Positions 6,926 to 14,113 of a stretch of 22,135 nt of DNA are shown here, in pieces; the stretch's first letter is position 1, and each line of letters opens with the position of its first letter. The notes under the pieces are model-generated. The model did no database searches and was not told where the DNA came from. It saw nothing but the letters and a program-made list of their open reading frames with translations. The DNA comes from Nanohaloarchaea archaeon SW_4_43_9 (GTDB lineage Archaea > Nanohalarchaeota > Nanosalinia > Nanosalinales > Nanosalinaceae), in the NCBI GenBank assembly GCA_003009815.1, contig PXPD01000041.1:1-22135 (forward strand), in the 5' to 3' direction. The position numbers and the translations under genes were made by a program.

Positions 6926-8263
6926 ATGAAAAAGGTCGCAATATTTCTAGCATTTTTAATGCTTGTATCGGCAGGAACAGCACAGCTAACAGATTCTGAG
7001 GATACAGAAACCTATATTGTTACATACGATAGCTCAGAGTTTGATGAATCCGCACTTAACCAGTTTGAATACGAGACAGTCTTCGATTACACAATTATTG
7101 ACGGCAAAGCGCTCAGGACGAATCCGACAACTGCCAGTAATATGGAGTCTTTAGATTCTGTGGAATCTGTTCAACCTGATATACCGGTTTTCCTCCCGGT
7201 CATGGATGGAGACGGCGATGACAGCGATAGGAAAAATTACGGAGGTTCAGGTACTGTAGCGATTCTGGACACAGGCGTGGACGATGATCACGTCGATCTT
7301 GAAGAACAGGTAATAAGCCACAGAGATATGAGAAGTGGTTCAAACGATCCCGAGGATCGCCATGGACACGGGACCCATGTTGGGTCAATAGTTGCAGGTA
7401 CGGGCGAAGGCAACTCCGAGTACGTAGGAGTTGCGCCTGAGGCACGTTTAAGGAACTACAAGGTGCTTGACGACACCGGTGGAGGCGACATGAGCGTTGT
7501 AATAAAAGGTGTGGAAGAAGCATCCGAAGACTCAGATATAATGGTACTAAGCCTGGGAGCAAAAGTCGATGAATGTGACGGCACCGATCCTCTCAGCAGA
7601 GCGGTTGACAACGCTGCGGAGAAAGGCGTAGCAGTTGTTGTAGCGGCAGGAAACGAAGGACCTGACGGGCAAACAGTTACTGCACCTGGCTGTGCTGAAA
7701 AAGCCTTTACAGTCGGATCATCTCATATGAAAGAGGACGTATCAGATTTCTCAAGTAGAGGACCGACTGATGATGGGAGATTAAAACCGGATATGGTGGC
7801 ACAGGGTGAGAATATTATGGCAGCAGAGGCACAAACCAGAGACGGCTACACCAGTAAATCAGGGACAAGCATGTCAGCGCCTTATATGGCAGGGGCTGTA
7901 GCAGTTCTAATGGAAGAGGAAGATACAACCAACAGCGAATACTACGAGGCAATGACCGAGACAGCTTTTACACTGGATGAAGATCAGTACGCCGAAGGAG
8001 ACGGAAACATAGACATAGAATCAGCTAGAGAATATGTTTCAGGAGAAGAATCAAATCAGGGAGCTTCAACCGGAGATAATAACAAAGGCGACAGCGGAGA
8101 TCAAACAGAATCAGATAGCGTGATAGAAAAAATGGAGACGGAGAACAGCGTACTAAGAAAGGTTCTCGACATCATCCAGAACAGACAGATGATGGCCCGA
8201 GAATATCCAGTAGACTTAAACAGAATTAAATCAAATGTGGTTTTTAAGAAATGGAAAAGATAG
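6926..8263 (+). CDS. Secreted subtilisin-like serine protease (family S8)
   Basis: The 445-residue preproprotein has a Sec signal peptide (residues 1-19, ending SAGTA-Q), an inhibitor-I9-like propeptide (about 28-92) and an S8 catalytic domain. The triad is visible: Asp115 (VAILDTGVD), His148 (GHGTHVG) and Ser315 (SGTSMSAP), with oxyanion Asn243 (AAGNEG). The acidic surface fits a halophilic protease (halolysin type). After the catalytic domain (about residue 372) comes a low-complexity acidic linker, then a basic C-terminal helix ending KKWKR, with no membrane anchor. It would mature outside the cell and degrade protein for nutrition or surface processing. The stop lies inside the start of msrB (13-base overlap), so the two genes form one translational unit. 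Confidence 0.93.
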   Translation: MKKVAIFLAFLMLVSAGTAQLTDSEDTETYIVTYDSSEFDESALNQFEYETVFDYTIIDGKALRTNPTTASNMESLDSVESVQPDIPVFLPVMDGDGDDSDRKNYGGSGTVAILDTGVDDDHVDLEEQVISHRDMRSGSNDPEDRHGHGTHVGSIVAGTGEGNSEYVGVAPEARLRNYKVLDDTGGGDMSVVIKGVEEASEDSDIMVLSLGAKVDECDGTDPLSRAVDNAAEKGVAVVVAAGNEGPDGQTVTAPGCAEKAFTVGSSHMKEDVSDFSSRGPTDDGRLKPDMVAQGENIMAAEAQTRDGYTSKSGTSMSAPYMAGAVAVLMEEEDTTNSEYYEAMTETAFTLDEDQYAEGDGNIDIESAREYVSGEESNQGASTGDNNKGDSGDQTESDSVIEKMETENSVLRKVLDIIQNRQMMAREYPVDLNRIKSNVVFKKWKR

Positions 8264-8892
8264 AAACCCGTCACATTTTCAAGATAACGGTAGTTCTGGT
8301 TCTGATAATTACGGTTTCAGTGATCGGAGCATTCCACCAACAACTGGGGTCAGGAATAGCGTGGATGACAGGTACTCAGGATATTAACCTTGAAGACACA
8401 AGATTTAGCGACAAAAAGCCAGGCAATAGCTCCAATAACAGTAATTTCCAGGTTAAGAACAACTATAGTAAGGAGATAGAAAGTCTCTCGAAGAGAGAGT
8501 ATTATGTGACTCAGCAGAACGGTACAGAACCACCATTCAAAAACGAGCTATACGATGAGAAGAGACCAGGTATCTATGTCGATGTAGTTAGTGGAGAACC
8601 CCTATTCTCCAGCAAACATAAGTTCGATAGCGGTACCGGTTGGCCGAGCTTCTACAAACCGTTGGAACCAGATAATATTGTTGAAAGAAAAGATCCTGGA
8701 CCTTTCGGTGTAAGAGTTGAAATCGCAAGCAAACATGCCAGAAGCCATCTTGGGCATCTGTTCGAGCATCCTGATACTCCTACAAATCTTAGATACTGTA
8801 TGAATAGTGCAGCCCTGGAGTTTATCCCTGCTGACGAACTGCAGGAGAAAGGCTATGGAGAATACAGCGATATGTTTGAATCAGAAAACTAG
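8251..8892 (+). CDS. msrB: Membrane-anchored peptide methionine (R)-S-oxide reductase
   Basis: The 213-residue protein has an N-terminal transmembrane helix (about residues 11-29) and an MsrB domain (about 75-205). Hallmarks are FDSGTGWPSF, RSHLGHLFEH and RYCMNSAALEF with catalytic Cys183. That cysteine is the only one in the protein: both CxxC zinc pairs are absent (VVSGEPLF replaces the usual C-G-x-P-L-F) and there is no resolving Cys, so regeneration must depend on an outside thiol donor. The anchor and the Asn-rich linker place the domain outside the membrane, where it would repair R-methionine sulfoxide in surface or secreted proteins. Translational overlap with the subtilisin suggests a shared function at the cell surface. 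Confidence 0.92.
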   Translation: MEKIETRHIFKITVVLVLIITVSVIGAFHQQLGSGIAWMTGTQDINLEDTRFSDKKPGNSSNNSNFQVKNNYSKEIESLSKREYYVTQQNGTEPPFKNELYDEKRPGIYVDVVSGEPLFSSKHKFDSGTGWPSFYKPLEPDNIVERKDPGPFGVRVEIASKHARSHLGHLFEHPDTPTNLRYCMNSAALEFIPADELQEKGYGEYSDMFESEN

Positions 8893-8944
8893 TGTTCAAT
8901 CTCATCAACAAGTGATTCTACCTCGGGAACATCAGGTCCTTGAG

Positions 8945-8962
8945 AAAACAGTTTGCTGTTTT
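8945..8962. terminator. Bidirectional hairpin between convergent genes
   Basis: AAAACAG-TTTG-CTGTTTT is a perfect 7-bp stem with a four-base loop between the stop of msrB (8892) and the stop of the convergent reductase (8996). The A and T arms give a T-run after the stem on both strands, as expected for a shared terminator. Confidence 0.55.
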
Positions 8963-8995
8963 AAAACCGGTTCATCAATAGTCACAAAACCTGAA

Positions 8996-10354
8996 CTATA
9001 TCTGATTGAAAGCCCTCTGCACCACTTCACTCAAAGCAGGATGCACATGAATCGCATCTTTTATATCCGAGATATTGCCGGAACCAGACTGTACGGAGAC
9101 AATTACTTCATGAATTAGAGTTGAGGCCTCCGGTCCGATGATATGGCAGCCAAGTATTTCACCCTCTTCAGATGCAAGAAGTTTCACATATCCCTCCTCT
9201 TCTTTCAGCGCCATTCCCATACCGGTGTCAGAGTAATCGTATTTAGATTTGACATAATCCGTTCCATCTTCATTCAGTTCCTGCTCTGTCTTACCTATAC
9301 TGGCTATCTGTGGAGATGTAAATACTGCGTGAGGCATTTCTACCTGGCCAATCTCGTAGTTATTATCGGTTACAATATTTCGGTAAACAGTTCCTGCCTC
9401 GTAGTTAGCTGAATGTTTGAACATCCAGTTATCAGCGATGTCTCCCAGAGCATAGACCCCTTCAACATTTGTCTCCATATGTTCATCTGTCTTCAGAAAG
9501 CCTCTATCCGTAGTTTCAAAGCCTTGTTCCTCTAAATTCAGTTTATCAGTATTTGGAACTCGTCCGGCCGCGACTAGAATTTCGTCTCCATTGAACTCTT
9601 TTTCCTCTCCATCTTCGGTCTCGGCAACTACAATCTTTTCACCATCCCGTTCTCCAACTTCAGTGGCTGAAAGCCCAAGATTTACATTGTATCTTCTTTT
9701 TGCTATCTCTGTAATTTTTCCAGATATATCACGATCCTCTCTTTTCAGTAACTTGTCTCCTCTCTCAAGTATAGTTACATTCGTTCCCATTGCATCATAG
9801 AAGTGAGCTAGTTCTAATGAGATATAGCCTCCGCCAATCATAACTAGTCTCTCTGGGCGATGATCAGGGTTTAAAGCCTCTTTTGAGGTCCAGTAGTCAA
9901 TTTTATCCAAACCGTCAATCGGCGGTATAAAAGGCCTTGAACCCGCAGCAACGACTATCTTTTCAGAAGTAATCTGCTTATCTCCGACTTCAATTAATTT
10001 CTTATCGACAAACTCGGCTTCTTCCTCATAAAGAGTATGTCTGTCTGAGTTCTCCAATCCTTTCCTAATGTTCTCGGCATCTTTGGAAACTTCAGAGTTT
10101 ACCTCTTGAATTATGGAATTAAAATCTATATCATTAATTTCAGCTTTTACACCAAATTTTTCTGAACCTCGTATTTCCTCTGTAACATCGGCTCTGTGAA
10201 TCAACATTTTCGATGGTATGCAGCCTCTATTGAGACATGTACCGCCTAATGGTTCAGGCTCGATTACAGCCACATCATTTCCTCTATTTGCATAACCTGA
10301 AGCCACATCAAGGCCGGAGCCCGCACCAACTACAATTAGATCGAACTCCTTCAT
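8996..10354 (-). CDS. FAD/NAD(P) disulfide oxidoreductase (Lpd / mycothione- or bis-gamma-glutamylcystine-reductase type)
   Basis: The 452-residue protein has the full class I pyridine nucleotide-disulfide reductase layout. It shows an FAD site (VVGAGSGLDVASG, with Leu replacing the third Gly), the redox-active disulfide GGTCLNRGCIPSK (about residues 38-50), a second Rossmann site (MIGGGYISLELA), the FAD motif GVYALGD, and the dimer-interface catalytic HPALSE near the C-terminus. GAGSGLDVA with GGTCLNRGCIPSK recalls mycothione reductase and haloarchaeal bis-gamma-glutamylcystine reductase more than standard dihydrolipoamide dehydrogenase, and no 2-oxoacid dehydrogenase genes are nearby. A low-molecular-weight thiol reductase is therefore my preferred call, with Lpd as the alternative. 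A TTTAAATA box (10373-10382) lies about 25 bases before the ATG. Confidence 0.85.
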   Translation of the reverse strand: MKEFDLIVVGAGSGLDVASGYANRGNDVAVIEPEPLGGTCLNRGCIPSKMLIHRADVTEEIRGSEKFGVKAEINDIDFNSIIQEVNSEVSKDAENIRKGLENSDRHTLYEEEAEFVDKKLIEVGDKQITSEKIVVAAGSRPFIPPIDGLDKIDYWTSKEALNPDHRPERLVMIGGGYISLELAHFYDAMGTNVTILERGDKLLKREDRDISGKITEIAKRRYNVNLGLSATEVGERDGEKIVVAETEDGEEKEFNGDEILVAAGRVPNTDKLNLEEQGFETTDRGFLKTDEHMETNVEGVYALGDIADNWMFKHSANYEAGTVYRNIVTDNNYEIGQVEMPHAVFTSPQIASIGKTEQELNEDGTDYVKSKYDYSDTGMGMALKEEEGYVKLLASEEGEILGCHIIGPEASTLIHEVIVSVQSGSGNISDIKDAIHVHPALSEVVQRAFNQI

Positions 10355-10372
10355 GTATGAAAGATTATTTCT

Positions 10373-10382
10373 CTATTTAAAG
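10373..10382 (-). promoter_or_regulatory. TATA box of the disulfide reductase gene
   Basis: CTTTAAATAG on the minus strand is centred about 25 bases before the ATG at 10354, the distance expected for a leaderless transcript. There is no Shine-Dalgarno motif. Confidence 0.5.
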
Positions 10383-10435
10383 TCAGTTTCCTAAATACAG
10401 GGTTACCTGGTCATCGATCACCGAAGAATCTGGAA

Positions 10436-10786
10436 TCAGAAGCTCTCTATTTCGTAGTTCTCTTTGAGAATCTTTTCGAGCTCCTTCATTTTCTCCATGT
10501 TGACATCTCCTGGAAGATATCTGTTTTTGGAGCTGGACTCATTCCGTTTCTCAACGATTTCCAGAGCCTCAAGAACTGTCAGACATGAACCCGCTACCGG
10601 AGCTGTTAAAGGAAAGTCTTCAGAAATCCTGGCAGAGGTCATGGAACGTCCCTGCTTTACCGAGTAGTATCTAATAGCTGCTCTCATGATGTAAAAATTA
10701 TTGGTCAGCTGTGCGAAGTTTCTTCCATGGAAATCTTTAACCTTCTCCACTTCGTTCCTCAGTTCCTGCTTCTTGATTTGTTCCAT
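10436..10786 (-). CDS. Predicted winged-helix DNA-binding protein, function unknown
   Basis: From the ATG at 10786 the product has 116 residues. The middle (about residues 40-85) looks like a winged helix: helix YIMRAAIRYYSV, then ARISEDFPLTAPVAGSCLTVLEALEIVEKR in two parts as a helix-turn-helix, then a short wing SSSKNRYLPGD and a C-terminal amphipathic helix that could dimerise. An upstream in-frame GTG (10804) lies inside the tRNA 3' half, so I prefer the ATG; GGAG in the tRNA acceptor strand is about 12 bases before it. The gene directly follows the tRNA-like element on the same strand. I cannot name the family. Confidence 0.6.
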   Translation of the reverse strand: MEQIKKQELRNEVEKVKDFHGRNFAQLTNNFYIMRAAIRYYSVKQGRSMTSARISEDFPLTAPVAGSCLTVLEALEIVEKRNESSSKNRYLPGDVNMEKMKELEKILKENYEIESF

Positions 10787-10796
10787 AGGGAATAAT

Positions 10797-10873
10797 TGCT
10801 CCACCCGGGACTCGAACCCGGGACCGCCGCCTCGCTTAGGAGGCCGCTGTATCGGCTTATCTCAGCAATTATT
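10797..10873 (-). tRNA. Orphan tRNA 3' half (tRNA-like element lacking a canonical 5' half)
   Basis: Minus-strand 10831-10797 has perfect tRNA 3'-half geometry. It contains GGCGG (anticodon stem 39-43), variable loop CGGTC with C48, T-arm CCGGG-TTCGAGT-CCCGG, acceptor strand GTGGAGC and discriminator A. A normal tRNA would need CCGCC at 27-31 and GCTCCAC at 1-7 upstream; neither is there. The sequence before it (10832-10873) instead forms other structures: a hairpin GCCTC-CTAAGC-GAGGC (10829-10844) and a perfect 10-bp outer pairing of AATAATTGCT (10864-10873) with AGCAATTATT (10791-10800). A TATA-like CTTATACG (10886-10893) would start transcription near 10865. Options are the 3' gene of a split tRNA, an integration (att) scar, or a degenerate tRNA. 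Confidence 0.5.
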
Positions 10874-10908
10874 TCGATACAAGATCCGTATAAGGACGGT
10901 GAGGGTCG

Positions 10909-10922
10909 ACCGGTTAACCGGT
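10909..10922. repeat. 14-bp perfect palindrome
   Basis: ACCGGTTAACCGGT reads the same on both strands and lies in the non-coding gap between the tRNA-like element and psmA. It may be a regulator-binding site; no second copy was noticed in the window. Confidence 0.5.
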
Positions 10923-10946
10923 TCTCATTCCCTGTAAAATCATCTG

Positions 10947-11010
10947 TCCTGGTAATCTAAAAAAGGCTTTCCAACTCTTGGAGGCATCAGTGTTGATAAC
11001 CAGGATTTTT
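10947..11010 (+). ncRNA. Stem-loop element followed by a T-run (possible small RNA 3' end or terminator)
   Basis: TCCTGGTAATC (10947-10957) pairs with GATAACCAGGA (10995-11005) with one mismatch, enclosing an inner hairpin TCCAA-CTC-TTGGA (10970-10982), and TTTTT follows at 11006-11010. A GTATAAGG sequence near 10887 could start a plus-strand transcript about 25 bases later. No gene ends nearby on the plus strand, so this could be the 3' end of a small RNA rather than a plain terminator. Confidence 0.35.
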
Positions 11011-11020
11011 CCGGAACAGG

Positions 11021-11066
11021 TTAATAAATCTTCCAAACCTTAACTTTGACATAAGTACCAAAGGTG
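11021..11066 (+). promoter_or_regulatory. psmA promoter and ribosome binding site
   Basis: TTAATAAATC (11021-11030) is a likely TATA element about 50 bases before the ATG. GGTGA at 11062-11066 ends 11 bases before ATG 11078, closer in spacing to that ATG than to the alternative in-frame ATG at 11084. Confidence 0.5.
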
Positions 11067-11077
11067 AATTCTAAATA

Positions 11078-11785
11078 ATGCAGATGACTAACCAAAAGCA
11101 GGCACAGTATGACCGCGGAATCACTATCTTCTCACCAGATGGAAGACTTTTCCAGGTAGAATATGCAAAGGAAGCGGTCAAAAAAGGAGCAACAGCACTG
11201 GGACTGACATACGAAAACGGTGTCGTCCTGGCAGCAACAAGATCAAACAACCAGCTAAAAGTCAGAAACCCGGAAAAAGTATTCAAGATAGAAGACCATC
11301 TTGGAATAGTTAACTCGGGGCTTGTAGCTGATGGAAGAACACTGGTTGATGAAACAAGAAATGAGGCACAGACATACCTCATGACATACGATGAGGAAAT
11401 TCCTCCACCGGTTCTCGCAAAATTTGTCGCGGATAGATGCCAACAGTTCACACAGTACGGAGGAGTGAGACCTTACGGAGTCTCCACAATCACCGGTGGA
11501 ATTAAAGATGGAAACCCAAAGGTTTACCAGACTGATCCTTCCGGAACGCTCAACCAGTGGAATGCGGTCGCAATCGGAAAGGGAGGTCAGGAGACCCAAG
11601 AACACCTGGAAGAAGAGTGGTCAGAGGATATATCTGAGGAAGACGCAGTAGAACTAGCAGTAAATTCTCTTAGAGAAGGGGAAGAAGATATCGGAGTCGA
11701 AAACATTGAACTAGCAATCGTGGGAGAGGAAGACAAGTACCACAGAGTAGAACCGGGGGAACTTGAGGAAAGAGGACTCGAGTAG
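11078..11785 (+). CDS. psmA: Proteasome subunit alpha
   Basis: The 235-residue protein forms the outer heptameric rings of the 20S proteasome, which gate substrate entry and bind regulatory ATPases. The archaeal alpha signature is clear: YDRGITIFSPDGRLFQVEYA (gate residues and helix H0), then KKGATALGL, and GGVRPYGVSTITGG in the core. Length is normal. The C-terminus is acidic (ELEERGLE), as in halophiles. It has its own promoter and lies just before sdo1 and the exosome genes, the classic archaeal proteasome-exosome neighbourhood. The catalytic partner psmB is about 8 kb away on the opposite strand. Confidence 0.97.
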   Translation: MQMTNQKQAQYDRGITIFSPDGRLFQVEYAKEAVKKGATALGLTYENGVVLAATRSNNQLKVRNPEKVFKIEDHLGIVNSGLVADGRTLVDETRNEAQTYLMTYDEEIPPPVLAKFVADRCQQFTQYGGVRPYGVSTITGGIKDGNPKVYQTDPSGTLNQWNAVAIGKGGQETQEHLEEEWSEDISEEDAVELAVNSLREGEEDIGVENIELAIVGEEDKYHRVEPGELEERGLE

Positions 11786-11848
11786 AATCCTCCAATCATA
11801 CTATCATTTTGTTCCTTCCTTTGATTCCAGCATTGCAGTCGAAAACCG

Positions 11849-11856
11849 TTTAACTT
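11849..11856 (+). promoter_or_regulatory. TATA box of sdo1
   Basis: TTTAACTT after a purine-rich stretch (GAAAACC) is centred about 25 bases before the ATG at 11877. This implies a leaderless transcript, and there is no ribosome binding site. Confidence 0.45.
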
Positions 11857-11876
11857 CTTTCTAATAAGTATTAAAC

Positions 11877-12563
11877 ATGGATACTTCTGATGCAATCAAG
11901 TTACAGTACCGCGGAAACAAACAGTTCGAAATTCTTGTTGAACCGGATCTGGCGAAAGAATCTAAACTGGAAGGCAAAGAGCACGAAATCCAGCGAATGC
12001 TTTTCGTACAGGAAATATTCACTGATGCAGGAGAAGGAGAAAGAGCCTCAACAGAGGAAATAGACCAAGAATTTGGAACCAGACAGATCATGGAGGCTGC
12101 GGAAGAAATATTTGAGAAAGGGGATATGCAGTTGACCACAGAGCAGAAAGCTGAGATGAGAGAGGAGAAATGGAAACAACTGATCAGCATGATCTCCCGC
12201 AGAGTCCAAAATCCAAAAACAGGTAATCCACACCCACCTGATAGAGTCGAAAACGGTCTGGAAGAAGCTGGTTTCAACATCAACTGGGACTCTGATCTCG
12301 AGGAAGAGTTTGAAGATGCAATCAACGAGTTGAGACCGATCATCCCTGTATCGCTAGATAAGAAAACCGTCGCCATCAGGATTCCAAATGATCAGGCCGG
12401 AAAAGCATACGACAAGCTTCAGCAAGCCGCGGAAATTGAGGAAGAGCAGTGGGGTAATGAATACTTTACAGCCCGGGTTACACTTCCAGCAGGAGTTCTT
12501 TCTGAGTTAATCGATGAACTGCAGGATATAACTTCGGGAAAAACAGAGATGAAGGAAGTCTAA
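11877..12563 (+). CDS. sdo1: Ribosome maturation protein SBDS (Sdo1)
   Basis: The 228-residue protein is the archaeal SBDS orthologue, which in eukaryotes acts with EFL1 to release the anti-association factor eIF6 from 60S subunits. The three-domain layout fits: an N-terminal FYSH domain (about 1-90, with KQFEILVEPD and VQEIFTDA), a three-helix middle domain (about 95-165, with LTTEQKAEMREEKWKQLI and NPKTGNPHPPDRV), and a ferredoxin-like C-terminal domain (about 165-228, with RPIIPVSLDKK). NPHPP is a family hallmark. It has its own leaderless promoter and a terminator-like hairpin right after the stop, so it is separate from the downstream exosome operon. Confidence 0.96.
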   Translation: MDTSDAIKLQYRGNKQFEILVEPDLAKESKLEGKEHEIQRMLFVQEIFTDAGEGERASTEEIDQEFGTRQIMEAAEEIFEKGDMQLTTEQKAEMREEKWKQLISMISRRVQNPKTGNPHPPDRVENGLEEAGFNINWDSDLEEEFEDAINELRPIIPVSLDKKTVAIRIPNDQAGKAYDKLQQAAEIEEEQWGNEYFTARVTLPAGVLSELIDELQDITSGKTEMKEV

Positions 12564-12594
12564 AAAACGAATACAATTTCGTATTTAAGTTTTT
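12563..12594 (+). terminator. Hairpin after sdo1
   Basis: AAAAAC and AATAC (12563-12574) pair with GTATT and GTTTTT (12581-12594) around a six-base loop, with a small internal loop. The T-run forms the 3' arm. It separates sdo1 from the strong rrp4 promoter. Confidence 0.5.
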
Positions 12595-12607
12595 CCACAC
12601 TATTCTA

Positions 12608-12618
12608 TTATATAAAAG
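12608..12618 (+). promoter_or_regulatory. Strong TATA box of the exosome operon
   Basis: TTATATAAAAG is a near-consensus archaeal TATA box. It is placed for a start near 12638 and a leader of about 40 bases that carries AGGTG (12661-12665) ahead of the rrp4 ATG at 12677. Confidence 0.65.
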
Positions 12619-12676
12619 CAGATTTTTCTGTGAAGAAGAATAGATTCAAACTGAATAAATAGGTGTAAAATTTAAA

Positions 12677-13369
12677 ATGTCACGTGTAAAAGAAGAGAAA
12701 GAACTAGTGACACCAGGAGATACCATCTACAGTGGTAATGAACTTTATCCGAACTCTGGTGTATACGAAGAAGACGATAAAATCATTTCAAAATACATAG
12801 GAGTTGTAGAATACGGTCAGAACTCTGTAAGAGTCGTCCCCATGTCGGGAAGATACATGCCGGAAGAGGGAGATATCGTCATCGCAGAGATCTCCAGCGT
12901 AGGATACAACAACTGGAGAGCAGACCTCAACTCAGCTTACGATGGCATGCTGCGGATTGATGTCGCGGTAGACGAATATATTGATCTGGACGAAGACGAT
13001 CTAACCGACTACTTTGATGTTGGTGATGCGATTGTTGTAGAAATCTCCAGTGTAACAGCAGGATACGATGTCAATCTCTCAATGGAAGACAAAAGATGTA
13101 GAAAACTGAGAGGCGGAAGAATAATCGAGATTTACCATTCAAAAGTTCCAAGAGTAATTGGAAAGAAGGGAACCATGATAAAACAGATTAAAGAAAAAAC
13201 CGGATGCAAGATAATCGTAGGGCAGAACGGACTTGTCTGGATCCAGGGAGAGAAAGAAAACCTGGCAGCAAAGACAATCAGAAAAATTGAGGAAGAAGCA
13301 CATGTAGAAGGATTAACGGACAAAATCAGCGATTGGCTTGAGGAACAGCTAGAAGGTGACGCAGAATGA
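12677..13369 (+). CDS. rrp4: Exosome complex RNA-binding protein Rrp4
   Basis: The 230-residue protein is a cap subunit of the archaeal exosome that feeds RNA into the Rrp41/Rrp42 ring. It shows an N-terminal domain (VTPGDTIYSGNELYPNSGVY), an S1 domain (about 55-135, with YMPEEGDIVIAEI) and a KH domain with the GxxG loop in VPRVIGKKGTMIKQI (about 155-170). Length is typical. It is the first gene of the operon, directly behind a strong TATA box, and its stop overlaps the rrp41 ATG (ATGA), ensuring balanced synthesis. Confidence 0.97.
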   Translation: MSRVKEEKELVTPGDTIYSGNELYPNSGVYEEDDKIISKYIGVVEYGQNSVRVVPMSGRYMPEEGDIVIAEISSVGYNNWRADLNSAYDGMLRIDVAVDEYIDLDEDDLTDYFDVGDAIVVEISSVTAGYDVNLSMEDKRCRKLRGGRIIEIYHSKVPRVIGKKGTMIKQIKEKTGCKIIVGQNGLVWIQGEKENLAAKTIRKIEEEAHVEGLTDKISDWLEEQLEGDAE

Positions 13370-14100
13370 GTGAAGAAGAAATACAGTTTTTCGATGAAGA
13401 CGGGAAACGTGTAGACGGAAGAGAAAAAGACGACCTGAGACCTACCAACATGGAAGTAGGAGTACTTGAAGAGGCAGACGGATCAGCACTTGTCGAGACA
13501 GGTAACACAAGAGTAGTAGCTTCAGTATTCGGTCCTCAAGAGCTTCACCCGAAGCACCTTCAAGAATCAGATAGAGCCGTGATCAAGATGCGATACAACA
13601 TGGCTCCATTCTCGGTTGACGACAGGATGAATCCTGGACCAAACCGGAGAGCCAAGGAAATCGGCCTAGTTGCGAAGAAAGCACTTGAACCGGCAATCGA
13701 ACTTAACGAGTTCCCGAAAGCCGGAATCGACATCTCAATGGAGGTAATCGAATCCGACGGGGGAACAAGAGTAACAGGAATTAACGCAGCAGCGCTCGCA
13801 CTCGCTGATGCAGGAATACCGATGAAGGGACTTGTATCATCCACAGCAGCAGGAGTAGTTGAAGACACGGCGGTTCTCGATGTCAATGGGCTAGAGGACA
13901 AGAAAGGAAACGCAGATATTCCGATCGCACTGATCAACGGAGGCGAAGAGATTACGCTTCTCCAGATGGACGGAGATATCGGCAAGGAACTGCTTAACGA
14001 ATGCCTCTCGCTGGCGAAAGATGGCTGCAAACAGCTACATGAACAGCAGAGAAAAACCATTCTAGAAAAATACGAGACAATCCGGGAGGATTACGAATAG
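13366..14100 (+). CDS. rrp41: Exosome complex exonuclease Rrp41
   Basis: The 244-residue RNase PH-fold protein is the catalytic subunit of the hexameric exosome ring, performing phosphorolytic 3'-5' degradation and tailing. Typical sequences are DGREKDDLRPTNMEVGVL, GNTRVVASVFGPQE, RRAKEIG, and the active-site loop LLQMDGDIGKELL with the acidic residues of the metal site. The ATG overlaps the rrp4 stop and GGTGA (13355-13359) precedes it by six bases inside the rrp4 coding end. It is followed after 13 bases by rrp42. Confidence 0.97.
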   Translation: MSEEEIQFFDEDGKRVDGREKDDLRPTNMEVGVLEEADGSALVETGNTRVVASVFGPQELHPKHLQESDRAVIKMRYNMAPFSVDDRMNPGPNRRAKEIGLVAKKALEPAIELNEFPKAGIDISMEVIESDGGTRVTGINAAALALADAGIPMKGLVSSTAAGVVEDTAVLDVNGLEDKKGNADIPIALINGGEEITLLQMDGDIGKELLNECLSLAKDGCKQLHEQQRKTILEKYETIREDYE

Positions 14101-14113
14101 AGGTGAACAGATA

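Noticed and set aside
8889..8957. Minus-strand frame reading LFSQGPDVPEVESLVDEIEH before a TAG, between the convergent msrB and reductase genes
   Set aside because: It has an in-frame TAA just upstream, no start codon and no binding site, and overlaps the terminator hairpin. It looks protein-like but is too short to call a gene remnant.
8807..9118. 103-codon plus-strand frame
   Set aside because: It overlaps the end of msrB in another frame and the antisense of the reductase; composition and lack of a binding site mark it as a shadow.
10797..10866. Canonical tRNA-Arg(CCT) or tRNA-Leu(TAA) reading of the tRNA-like element
   Set aside because: CTCCTAA could be an anticodon loop, but the flanking stem fails at three of five pairs, and the acceptor 5' strand GCTGAGA mismatches GTGGAGC at three positions. 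The Leu reading needs a six-base anticodon loop.
13560..14060. Long minus-strand open frame antisense to rrp41 (166 codons)
   Set aside because: It is rich in Ser and Pro, as expected from reading acidic halophile codons on the reverse strand. Similar long antisense frames occur under psmA, sdo1 and rrp42.
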